Shown: in pieces, positions 1 through 63,596 of the stretch
How positions within the stretch are numbered: position 1 is the stretch's first letter
Layout: the number at the start of each line of letters is the position of its first letter
Source of the DNA: Cavia porcellus
Lineage: Eukaryota > Chordata > Mammalia > Rodentia > Caviidae
Direction: 5' to 3'
Assembly: GCF_034190915.1 (NCBI RefSeq)
Contig: NW_026947500.1
Span: forward strand, 22,938,501-23,002,500
DNA: 64,000 nt
Program-made: the position numbers and the translations under genes
Notes under the pieces: model-generated
The model's input: only the letters and a program-made list of their open reading frames with translations
The model's database searches: none
Told to the model about the DNA's origin: nothing

Positions 1-566
1 TGGTTGGTTTTTACCAAGTCTGGAGTCTGTGTGGATTCTTGGACTTCTCTGTTTTGTTTTCCATCGTTCAGAACAGAAAGCTTGAAATCGTCCTTCACTT
101 CTCTCTCTGACACCAAACAATCCATCAAGAAAGCCTGTGGGCTCTACCCTCCCAACAAGCTCCAGATCTTAAACCCCCCCCCCCCCCGCCACCTCAGCAA
201 GCCATTGTCATCTCTCATCTGAGTCTCCCCTGAGAAAAGCCTAGTTTGTGGTCACTCACCAGGACTCTGCTCCTGTCAAGCCCCTTCACTCAGCAGTCAC
301 TCCTTCCTCCTGGAGGGAAAGCCACCTCCTAGGTGCAGAAGGCCTGGCTTGGTCCTCTTCACCACTCCCCTCTACTCCTTAACCTGCTGCAGTCTCTCAG
401 TGTGCTTGTTCCACAGGCCATTCAGGCTTTGCCCTGGCTACACCTGCTGCTGGCAATGCTCTTCCAGATACCCGAGGAGCAGAGCTCACACTGTCCCCTT
501 CCTCAACCCATTCCTCCAGTCCCTCTCAGGGACACCCATGCTGACCACCTTAACACTGCAACTTGG
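1..566. other. intergenic, no gene recognised
   Basis: Pyrimidine-rich unique sequence with a C tract of about 14 at 174-187. Short open frames here lack domains and codon bias. The upstream neighbour of MARK2 in other mammals, as I recall, is SPINDOC (C11orf84), but none of its coding sequence is recognisable here. Confidence 0.6.
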
Positions 567-567
567 G

Positions 568-665
568 ACTGGGGTTAGAGGTCAGTGGTAGAGCAAATGT
601 ATAGCAAGCTCACAGTCCTGGGTTCAGCCCCCAGCACCAGGAGAAGAAAGACAAAACAAAACCAG
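568..665 (+). mobile_element. old ID-like SINE
   Basis: Degenerate tRNA-like head (gaggtcagtggtagagc ... gggttcagcccccagcacc) and A-rich tail, closer to classical rodent ID than to the young ID copies of this window. Confidence 0.75.
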
Positions 666-673
666 AAAACCTA

Positions 674-800
674 GGGACTGGGGATTTAGCTCAGCGGCAT
701 AAGCGCCTGCCTTGCAAGCAGGCAGTTGTGAATTCCATCCCTGGTACCGATAACAGACCAAAAAAAGAAAAAAAAAAAAAACCAAAAAAAAAAACCAGAA
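674..800 (+). mobile_element. ID-like SINE
   Basis: ggactggggatttagctcag head with tRNA A box, ggtaccgata junction and poly-A tail of about 50 nt with interruptions. Confidence 0.9.
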
Positions 801-2490
801 AGCCCTGTAACTTGTTTTCCTTTCTCCTTCTCCAATCTTGATCCACTTTAGCTGGTTCTGTTTGTGCCACTTAATACTTACTGTACTGTTTGCTGTTTGT
901 CCTTGCTTCCTTGAAAATTCTTCCGTGGGCAGATCTGTCAGGTTTGTTCACTGATACTCCTGCAGAACCTCGATCCAGGGCTTGCTCGAGTAAGTGCTTA
1001 ACAAAGATTTGTTGAGTGAGTTTGCAAATTTAGAGTCAGGTAAATATGCAGCAATTATTTGTCTATGAGGAGAACTAGATGGCTTCAGGGGTGTAAGTAG
1101 GAGACATCTAAACTGGATCTTGAAGTCCACCTGGAAGCTGAGTTAGGTAACTGGGCCACCCATCTGCCGGAGCAAAGTCACAGAGCAGAGAGCACTTGGT
1201 GACAGGGCAAGTCTTAGGGAAAACAGTCAACAAGTGATACTTAGTTGGAGTGGATATTAGCAAGGTAATCTGAGGCCAGATTAAGCAAAGCTTTGAATGC
1301 AGGCTAAAGACTTCTCCCACAGCCAGCACCAGCAGCATAATTTATGGGGCACAGTGCAAATGGAAATGAAGATGTCTTTGGTTAAAAAAAATTTTTCCAG
1401 GACAGTGACAGTGGTGTATTAACCAAACTTAAGACTCTTCCACACACAGGCACTGGTGTGTCTGACCAGGTCACAAACCCGTGAAGCCAACCTTGCCCAG
1501 GGCCCAGTGGGGAGCCCGTGATAACTGATGATAGCTGGTGAGAGTCTGCTAGCAGAGCAGAGATGTAACTGGAGCTGGACTTCAAGATTATTCTGGTGGC
1601 TGGGTTGGAGGGAGCTGGGGCTGGGAGACTGGTTAGGCAGCCTTCTGCATAGCTAGCGAGGAAGAGGAGGGGAAAGAAGAGGTGGGGTGGGGTCCGGAGG
1701 GCAGAGAGCAGGGGTGAGGCAGGATTGGGGTTTGAAAGAGAAGCACAGTGGAGGGGGCGCCTATTTAGTTGAGGCCAGGGGCTCAGCGGAGACCCTGAAT
1801 ACCAGGTCCTTTGCCTCTCCATCCCTTCTTCTCTTCCCTGCTGTCCAAATCTTGGCCTCGGAGGTGATCAGACACAGCAGTCATTGCTGTGCCTCCCTTT
1901 GGCCACCAGGGGGCAGATTATTCTCATGGATTTTTCAAGTTGAATTTGGGGTGGGGGAGTGGAAGATACTCAGTCCTCGCCTCCTTTTCCATCTCTCAGG
2001 TGAGCCTTCACTCACTTCTTCCCTCCCGCGTAGGTGCCTAGATGCCTAGATGGAGGGGGTGGCGCATGGGAAGGGGTGCTGGAGTCCTGCAGATTTACCA
2101 AGGCTGTAGGTAGGTGGTACCTGTTGCCTGGGAAGCACTTGCTTACCCTTCTCTTTGCATTTCTGGTTGTTTGTCTGATTGAAGTGACCAAGGGCTCAGC
2201 TCAGGAAGTGGTGGCTGGGAGTTTGAAGTCAACTATCAAGATCAAACCAGCACTTTCCCCATAATTCTTGGGCTGTCTCTTCTGTGTCTTTGAGGACCTG
2301 CTGCCTTGGCCTGGTTTCTAGCTCCTGTGGGGCCTCTGGCTCTGCGTGCTTTAGGTTGAACCCTGGGGAGCAGGTCATTGTAATACGGCTGGGACAACAA
2401 CTTGGACTGGAGAAACCCACGCAGGCTGTCTTAGCCTGTGCTTGCTGGGGGAGCTGGTTGCTATAGACCTTTTGAGTGTAAGACTAATTT
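801..2490. other. unique intergenic block holding a CTCF-type site
   Basis: No SINE and no supported gene for 1.7 kb. Open frames on both strands (for example 1382-1822 minus) have no recognisable domain. SINE-free sequence upstream of a CpG-island promoter with a strong CTCF-like motif at 1900-1919 suggests a regulatory block. Confidence 0.5.
1900..1919 (+). promoter_or_regulatory. CTCF-like binding motif
   Basis: TGGCCACCAGGGGGCAGATT matches the CTCF core CCACNAGGGGGCAG at every conserved position. Orientation is forward, facing the MARK2 promoter 6.3 kb downstream. Confidence 0.75.
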
Positions 2491-2493
2491 TGT

Positions 2494-2600
2494 TGGAGCT
2501 GGGGATATTAGTTCAGCAGTACAGTGCCTGCTGGGCAAGTGTGAGGTCTGCGAGGTCCTGAGCTCAAATCCTGGTACCCACAAAAAAAACCAAAACAAAA
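2494..2600 (+). mobile_element. old ID-like SINE
   Basis: gagctggggatattagttcag head, degenerate B box region (gagctcaaatcc) and A-rich tail. Confidence 0.8.
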
Positions 2601-2673
2601 TACCTCGTTTTGTCGTCAAGTTGCACAAACGTGGTTGTATAAGACTCATGTTTTTTGTTTTTTGAGAGAGGGT

Positions 2674-2812
2674 CGGGGTTGGGGATTTAGCTCAGGTCTG
2701 GGGATTTAGCTCAGCTGCGTAAGCAACCTGCCTTATAAGCAGGGGGTCGTGAGTTCAATCTCCGGTACCCATAAAAAATTAATTAATTAATTAATTATTT
2801 TTAAAAAGAGGG
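2674..2812 (+). mobile_element. ID-like SINE with partly duplicated head and AATT-repeat tail
   Basis: The head tggggatttagctcag occurs twice in tandem (ending at 2695 and 2715) before one full body, and the tail is (aatt)n. A truncated antisense ID remnant (tcagtaccggggatcgaa) abuts at 2815-2847. Confidence 0.8.
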
Positions 2813-2849
2813 TCTTTTTTTCCTTTTTATCAGTACCGGGGATCGAAAA

Positions 2850-2988
2850 AAAAGAGGGTCTTGTTATGCAGTTCAGGATTGGCCTTGAGCTCAACTTCAG
2901 AGCCCAGGCTGCTCTTCAACTTGCAATGATCCTTCTGCCTCAGCCTCCTGAGTGCTGGGATTACAGGCATGCACCACTGTGCCCGGCT
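2850..2988 (-). mobile_element. B1-like SINE
   Basis: Antisense B1: ggtcttgttatgcagttcag through gctgggattacaggcatgca to gcccggc. Confidence 0.9.
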
Positions 2989-3002
2989 TCCCACATTTAT
3001 TC

Positions 3003-3099
3003 TTTTTTTTTTTTTTTTTTTTTTTGTACCAGGGATTAAACTCACGACCTCACATTTGCCAAGCAGGCACTTATACTGCTGAGCTAAACCCCTGGCCCC
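3003..3099 (-). mobile_element. ID-like SINE
   Basis: Antisense copy: T tail, gtaccagggattaaactcac, ending in ctggccc. Confidence 0.9.
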
Positions 3100-3125
3100 A
3101 TCATGTTTATTCTTTACAATATATC

Positions 3126-3218
3126 TTTTTTTTTTTTTTTTTTGGTATCAAGAATTGAACTCAGGACCTTGCACTTATCAGGCAGGCACTTATGCTGCTG
3201 AGCGATATCCCCGGTCCT
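3126..3218 (-). mobile_element. ID-like SINE
   Basis: Second antisense ID 27 nt after the previous one, T tail then ggtatcaagaattgaactca. Confidence 0.88.
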
Positions 3219-3700
3219 AGATATATCTATTGATAATTATTAATTTTAATTTTATCAGTTTTATTCTATTACATAATGAGTACTTATGGGACTCTGAAAA
3301 TATCACAAAAACAATGTATTGAGTTTTTTAATGTGTGTTTATAAAAAAGGATCAAAATTTTCAACATCAACTGATTTTTGGTGTACAAAGTCTAAAAAAG
3401 AACATCAGAAATACATTCCCATATGAGCTACAATGAAAATATCAATAGCACTCTACCAAGAAAAAGAACTTTACTTCAATTATCACACCTAAGGCAGTCT
3501 GCACACATAACAACATGCTCCATACACGATGCATTGCTTACACTGACAGCACGTCAGTGGGCTTACACTGGGCTTTTGTAGCACATATTTGACATCTCAG
3601 TGGTCTTGCTGTTTTGTCAGAAGGTTCTTATTATATTATGTAGTATGTAGTTAACAGGAACATAAAATATCAATAAAATAAAAAAAAATCTGTTTTGCCC

Positions 3701-3790
3701 TTTTCTTTTTTTTTGGCACCACGGATTGAACTCACAACCTTGAGCTTGCCAAGCAAGCACTTATGCCGCTGAGCTAAATCCCCAGCCCCC
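3701..3790 (-). mobile_element. ID-like SINE
   Basis: Antisense: ggcaccacggattgaactca ... ctgagctaaatccccagccc. Sits between units A and B of the tandem array. Confidence 0.9.
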
Positions 3791-3942
3791 CTTTTTTTTG
3801 TCTTTTTGAGACAGGGTCTTACTATGCAGTTCAGCCGGCCTTGGGCTCACTTTGTAGCCCAGCCTGGTCTTGAATTTGCAATGACCGACCTGCCTTAGCC
3901 TCCCGAGTACTGGAATTACAGGAGTGCACCACCATGCCCAGC
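3791..3942 (-). mobile_element. B1-like SINE
   Basis: Antisense B1 directly joined to the preceding ID: gagacagggtcttactatgc ... ccaccatgcccagc. Confidence 0.92.
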
Positions 3943-3999
3943 AATAAAATAAATTATTAAATTCTTAATGGGTATAGCATGTTTAGAAAGACATCTGCA

Positions 4000-4004
<5 letters not shown>

Positions 4005-4036
<32 letters not shown>

Positions 4037-4132
4037 TTGTCTTTTTCATTTTTATCAGTACCAGGGATCGAACTCACGACCGCCTGCTTGCAAGGCAGGT
4101 GCTTATGCCGCTGAGCTAAATCCCCAGCCCCC
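4005..4132 (-). mobile_element. young ID-like SINE with target-site duplication
   Basis: Antisense full-length copy flanked by direct repeats acatctgcattttc at 3991-4004 and 4134-4147. Confidence 0.95.
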
Positions 4133-4257
4133 AACATCTGCATTTTCACATCAGCTGTGTACTTGTTTATAAAATCTAAACACTAACATCAGAATAAAGT
4201 CCTACGTGAACTACAATGAAAGTACCAATAGAACTCTACCATGAAAATGTACTTTGC

Positions 4258-4357
4258 GGGGCTGGGGATTTAGCTCAGCGGCATAAGCACCTGCCTTGCA
4301 AGCAGGCAGTCGTGAGTTCGATCCCTGGTACCGATAAAAAGGAAAAAGATAAAAAAA
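4258..4357 (+). mobile_element. young ID-like SINE with target-site duplication
   Basis: Full-length sense copy with the standard ccgataaaaaggaaaaagat tail, flanked by copies of aaaatgtactttgc. Confidence 0.95.
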
Positions 4358-4640
4358 GAAAAATGTACTTTGCTTCAACTGTCACACCATAGGCAGTCTT
4401 CACACCTGACAACTGCATGTTCCACACACCTCTTGTTTACACTGCCAGCATGTGTGCTTAGCTTTCCTTTCTTATGAGGCAGTCTTATATAACACATACT
4501 TAGTAGAGCAGTAAGATGCCAATAAAATACAATATCAAATACTTAATGAGTACTTAGAATAAACATCAACTTTTTCACATCAGCTGTTTACTTGCTTACA
4601 AAACCTAAAAGAGAGCATCAAAATTAAAAACCTATGTGAA

Positions 4641-4791
4641 GCTGGGCACGGTGGCACACATCTGTATTTCTAGCACTCAGAAGGCTGAGACAGTAGGATC
4701 GTTGTAAGCACAAGACCATTTGATGCTACAAAGTGAACTCAAGGCCAGTCTGAACTGCATAGTTAGATCCTGCCTCAAAAAGAAAAAAAAT
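4641..4791 (+). mobile_element. B1-like SINE
   Basis: gctgggcacggtggcacaca start, body and A-rich tail; immediately followed by an ID copy. Confidence 0.92.
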
Positions 4792-4792
4792 A

Positions 4793-4884
4793 GGGGCTGG
4801 GAATTTAGCTCAGCAGCATAAGCGCCTGCCTTGCAAGCAGGGAGTTGTGAGTTCAATCCCTGGTATTGATAAAAGGGAAAAAGA

Positions 4885-4918
<34 letters not shown>

Positions 4919-4950
4919 CAAAAAATAAATAAATAAAAAATAAAAACAAA
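4793..4950 (+). mobile_element. ID-like SINE with long A-rich tail
   Basis: ggggctgggaatttagctca start; tail is poly-A then (aaat)n. Confidence 0.93.
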
Positions 4951-5067
4951 CAAATATCTTATGTGAACTACAGTGTAAATATAAACTAAAGTCTCCCCCG
5001 GCAGTAACGTCACACCCAAGGTAAGTCTTCACGCGTGACACCTGCATGTTTCCTTTTTTCTTTTTGA

Positions 5068-6560
5068 CACCTGCATGGTTCATACACAAATCGCGCTTAT
5101 GCTGATACCCGTCTGTTTTTTTTTTTTTTCTGTACTGTCTCACAGAGGATCGTTGACATCTTTCTTGTTTTCCTGTTGTCCCAGTAGGTCTTTGGGATGC
5201 TGCACCTGTCAGCTCACCAGAGTGCTCCACAATTTTTTTGCTCAGTTCTTTGAGCAGAAACATTTTGTTTTTCCTCTGCTGTAAACATTCTCTTATGAAT
5301 TCCAGTTCCAATCTTCTAAGATAATTTCTGTGTGCTATTTTGCAATTGTTATTTTCTTTGTAAATTATCAAACTATTCATGCCACACGTGTAGGATAGAG
5401 CAAAACACAACCACTGGCCAACGCTTTGTGTTCAAGTGACATCATAGTTGCTGTATACCTCATTAATATCTATTCCACGTTTGGTTTTGTGGTTGAAACT
5501 TTCCATCTCAGGCTTCTATTTTGTCAAGGTTTCCCTATCAATAACCATCATGTTTTGTCAAGGTTTCTCTATCCATCATGGTGAAACGTTGGTATCAGCA
5601 GTACCAGTTTGCTTTTCCCTGCTATATAGGAGGCCAATGTTATATTTTTCTGAAATTCAAAGGTTGTACTATACAATTCTCTGTTTTGAAATTGCAACAT
5701 TTCATTTGGAATTTCTGCTTTGTTCCTGTGTACAGGTCCTGTGCTGGTCAACTTGTGCCCTTTTAGCAAATGTAGCATCAATTAGAAATCGGTAAACCAA
5801 CTGTGGAATGTCACAGTCCAGTTAGTTTGGGAGATGGGAGCCACAAGTCTGTTCACTTCATTTGGTTTATTACTCTATGAATAAGGGCCTGATGGCTGAG
5901 CTCCAGGATAAATGTCTACACTGAGAGCATGATAAGTAATCACATCTACGAGGGCATAAATTTCTATCCCACATTTTGACCATTGCTTTTCCATAAGTCT
6001 TTTCTGTTCCTGCAGTCATCATGAGACAGCTTTGCTAAATACAGGAGACCCAAGAATGCTTTCAGTTAAGCTAGTGAGGTATCATAACAAATGCATTTTT
6101 GAATATAGCTATTGGATACAAAACTTTGCTTGCATTTCAAACTTTGTGTATTTCACATCTTGCAGCATTTTGTCAGTTACAGTTGCCAACACTGAATGAC
6201 ATTCTGTCCAATACTTTCATCCCTGCCAAGATCTTAACTATATTTTTGGACTTAATTCCAACATTGGATCTTTCCATTTGACTCTGTGGCCATTTTACAT
6301 TTCGACTAGTCAAATATGTACTCACATTGCTATTTACTTCGTCATCTGAATCAAGGAGATTTGCATCCCCTGGGTCTCTTATCTGTCCATTCTTGCTCCA
6401 TTTCATGGTCATAGGAAGTATGGCTTGCATGGCCAGTGTCAAAGTTATCATCATCATCATTATCTACCACCACACCACTCTCCTATGAAAACATATATTT
6501 TGCCATAATGGATCATCTTCATTATCCATAGATGAATAATTTGATGGTTCACTCTTCCAA
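5068..6560 (-). pseudogene. decayed piggyBac-family transposase (PGBD-like)
   Basis: Read on the minus strand the pieces fall in piggyBac order. (1) An acidic N-terminal part at about 6320-6560, followed by YLTSRNVKW and SKNIVKILAG, like the family's Y-x-S-K-G-W and RNIV motifs. (2) AFLGLLYLAK at 6029-6059. (3) A 30-codon block at 5881-5970 with GIEIYALVDVITYHALSVDI, the KYGIKIYALVD region. (4) VTFHSWFT at 5791-5814, where the family has a TCDNWFTS-type motif, so the second catalytic Asp is replaced. (5) EIPNEML then LASYIAGKSKLVLLIPTFHH at 5569-5720. (6) GIDINE at 5459-5476, keeping the third Asp position. (7) NSLIIYKENN near 5345-5379. The segment that should hold the first catalytic Asp, between (2) and (3), is missing. 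Several frameshifts and stops. Dead copy, domesticated or transposon origin unresolved. Confidence 0.85.
5519..5581. repeat. short tandem duplication inside the piggyBac relic
   Basis: ttttgtcaaggttt(c/t)...catcatg occurs twice in succession (5519-5552 and 5553-5581), one of the lesions that break the transposase frame. Confidence 0.85.
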
Positions 6561-6861
6561 AAGTTGCAAATCTGGTTTTTCATGTGCCATTGTACTGAAT
6601 GGGGCTACCTCTACCAAAAAAATCAAAAGAAAACTTTTTTTTTTCCCTTAAATTCTGGTGTGCCATGGGTCTCCTGTGAGGCTTGGGTAAAGATATGCAA
6701 AAACTGTTCTATGGAGCATAAGGTGGGTCCAAATTCCATTTTGGCATTTTTGCACACATGCACACTTCTAGCTGTTCATCATACCAAGTGAGTAAACACA
6801 TAGATTGCTTCCTGCATCTCTCAGGAAAAGGTCTTGAGCCACACAGCCAGCTAGTAAAATG

Positions 6862-6968
6862 TTTTTTTGTTTTTTGTCTTTTTCTTTTTTATCGGTACTG
6901 GGGATCGAACTCATGACCACACACTTGCAAGGCAGGCGCTTATGCCGCTGAGCTAAATCCCCAGCCCC
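6862..6968 (-). mobile_element. ID-like SINE, one arm of an inverted pair
   Basis: Antisense full-length copy: tttttatcggtactggggat ... gctaaatccccagccccc. A sense copy lies 54 nt downstream. Confidence 0.94.
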
Positions 6969-7022
6969 CAACCTCACTTAACCTTATAGGTCACTTAAAA
7001 GGTAATTAGAATCCGAAGATGT

Positions 7023-7115
7023 GGGGCTGGGGATTTAGCTCAGCAGCATAAGCGCCTGTCTTGCAAGCAGGCAGTCGTGAGTTCAATCCCTGGTACCAAT
7101 AAAAATGAAAAAGAC

Positions 7116-7147
<32 letters not shown>
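7023..7147 (+). mobile_element. young ID-like SINE, second arm of an inverted pair
   Basis: Full-length sense copy, long A tail, flanked by direct repeats agaatccgaagatgt. Confidence 0.95.
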
Positions 7148-7149
<2 letters not shown>

Positions 7150-7448
7150 ATCCGAAGATGTTATTTCAGAAGTCAACACTGTAACAGAGGCATGGAGTCT
7201 TCCATATAGGGCAGAAGAGCTCAAACTCCGAGAGGCGTGATTTCTTCCCAGAACACACAGCATCTTCATTGGGCAAACGTGGGCTGAAGTGCAGGGTCCC
7301 GGACCTTCCTGTCCAGTCTGTTGCCAACCACTCTGGCCTGCTGCCTGTCTCTGCGGATAGAGGCGATGTTGGGAGCAGAAGCAAGGACAGAGGAGGGCAG
7401 GCGGATGTTGAGTAGCCAGGTGACTGATGCGGCGTTTGGCAGGTGCCA

Positions 7449-7450
<2 letters not shown>

Positions 7451-7484
<34 letters not shown>

Positions 7485-7559
7485 GGTAACGGGGATCGAA
7501 CTCATGACCATGCGCTTGCAAAGCAGGTGCTTATGCCGTTGAGCTAAATCCCCAGCCCC
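7451..7559 (-). mobile_element. ID-like SINE whose tail is a (GT)n microsatellite
   Basis: Antisense ID body (tcggtaacggggatcgaact ... aaatccccagcccc) with (GT)16 at 7452-7483 where the T tail would be. Confidence 0.9.
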
Positions 7560-7825
7560 TACCACACATATTGATAGAAGGCCTCGATGAGAAACAGAAG
7601 ATGGATTTTACGAGCTGACCATAAACACACTGACCGGAAGTTGCTTTAGAACCAAAGTGTGACAATCACAAGGATTGCTAATGGCTTCATTTTTTATTCA
7701 AATAACACGCACAGGTGACCCACGTTTCCTGTTCAAAGGTTTGAAAATGCCCGAAAACTGACGAAAAGAAACGAAGACTGACACTGTAGAAACCTTACCA
7801 AGAATTGACCCAGAGCCTCGGATGG

Positions 7826-8174
7826 CCTCGGGTGTTGCCGGAAATGGCCGACAGCCGCCCTCAACCGAGCAGCGGGAGGGGGCGTGGCCGGCTCTACAAG
7901 GCTTTGAGCTGCTCCGGGTGTTTCCGGAAACTGCCGAAAGCCAGCTCAAAGTGGGCGGAGAAAAACGGTGGGCGTGGTCAAATGGTGGGGCGTTCCGGGA
8001 GTCACTTCGTGGATTTCCGTAAATAGAGCCGAAGCTAGTTCTTCGGAATACCGGAGGCTCGTGGGTCCCCTGGGTTAACATTCTTCGGCTGTTTCCGGAA
8101 TTCAGCCCAGTCGGTAGCCGAAAGGAGAAGGCGCCCCCCCAAACCCAGTTCCTAGACGCTTCGGATGTTTCCGT
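7826..8174. repeat. four diverged TCGGRTGTTTCCGGAA-type modules in the CpG island
   Basis: Copies at 7826-7856, 7911-7942, 8084-8100 and 8159-8173 share (t/c)(t/c)cgg(g/a/c)tgtt(t/g)ccgg; further ttccg and cttcgg pieces lie between them. The second copy is centred on the palindrome gtttccggaaac. Each core carries back-to-back ETS-type GGAA sites. Confidence 0.6.
7902..7951. repeat. 50-bp imperfect palindrome in MARK2 promoter
   Basis: Exact 10-bp arms ctttgagctg (7902-7911) and cagctcaaag (7942-7951) surround the 12-bp perfect palindrome gtttccggaaac (7920-7931); the centres differ by one base. Confidence 0.85.
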
Positions 8175-8208
8175 CTCCTGCCGGCGGAAAGACCCGAGGA
8201 CCGGCGGT

Positions 8209-8226
8209 GGTGGCGGCCATGTTGGG
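8209..8226 (-). promoter_or_regulatory. YY1-like motif near presumed TSS
   Basis: On the minus strand the segment reads CAACATGGCCGCC, one mismatch from the YY1 consensus CAANATGGCGGC. YY1 sites typically sit just downstream of TATA-less start sites, which fits the place in the island. The ATG of uORF1 lies within it. Confidence 0.5.
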
Positions 8227-8281
8227 AGCAGCAGGTCCGGCGGCGGCTGTCTGTGTGCCGGGCGCGGAGCAGTGCCGCTGA
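8219..8281 (+). other. upstream ORF 1 in presumed 5' UTR
   Basis: ATG at 8219 in a moderate Kozak context (G at -3), 20 codons, then TGA at 8279-8281. It lies in the same frame as the main ATG but is closed well before it. It matters only if transcription begins upstream of 8219, which is not established. Confidence 0.4.
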
Positions 8282-8491
8282 GGGCAGGGGAGGAGCGAAG
8301 CAGGCGGCCGGCAGCGGCGGCAAAGAGTAGGCGGAGCAGCTCGGCCGGGCCGAAAGGCAGCACAGCCCAGCCGGGGGTCGGGGGGGGTGCGGTCCGGAGC
8401 CGCTCGGAGCCAGCGCGGCCTAGCCCGAGCGGCGCATCCACGGGCTGGCGTGAGCGGCTGCCCAGCCTCCCCGCACCCCCGGCCGGGGCCC

Positions 8492-8515
8492 ATGAGGCGA
8501 GTGCGCCTGCTGTGA
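8492..8515 (+). other. upstream ORF 2 in presumed 5' UTR
   Basis: ATG AGG CGA GTG CGC CTG CTG TGA, a 7-codon uORF in weak context (C at -3, A at +4), 84 nt before the main ATG. It is very likely within the 5' UTR because it is so close to the start codon. Confidence 0.5.
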
Positions 8516-8599
8516 GAAGCCCCGCCCGGCCGGGCTCCGCGCCGTCCCTTCCCTCCGTTCCTCGAGCTTCTGGGTCCCCTCCCCCGAGATACCGGCGCC

Positions 8600-63596
<54,997 letters not shown>

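Larger units (their letters stand above)
3265..5060 (-). repeat. three tandem diverged copies of a piggyBac-flank unit, split by SINEs
   Basis: Unit A about 3265-3700, B about 3945-4525, C about 4525-5060. Shared landmarks: a start near (a/c)ttaatg(a/g)gta, then ctacaatgaaa...ccaatag...ctctacca, then cacac-ctaaggcagtct(t/g)cacac, then tgtttacactg-cagca, ending caataaaata. SINEs interrupt each unit. On the minus strand the units read into the piggyBac relic that follows and carry Cys-pair motifs (for example CWQC in unit B), as expected of a transposase C-terminal Cys-rich tail, though this assignment is inferred. Confidence 0.7.

Noticed and set aside
1382..1822. 146-codon minus-strand frame
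   Set aside because: No domain, no codon bias, no splice or promoter context. Treated as chance.
1..2490. 3' end of the upstream neighbour gene (SPINDOC in other mammals)
   Set aside because: No coding sequence or terminal exon of it can be recognised in this part of the window.
4258..4357. tRNA gene or BC1-type RNA gene
   Set aside because: ID copies carry tRNA-like A and B boxes, but all have A tails and target duplications of retroposons, with no cloverleaf that would fold as a tRNA.
4853..5410. 185-codon minus-strand frame as a functional gene
   Set aside because: It joins a piggyBac C-terminal remnant to a SINE tail that encodes a poly-Phe stretch; it is a relic, not a gene.
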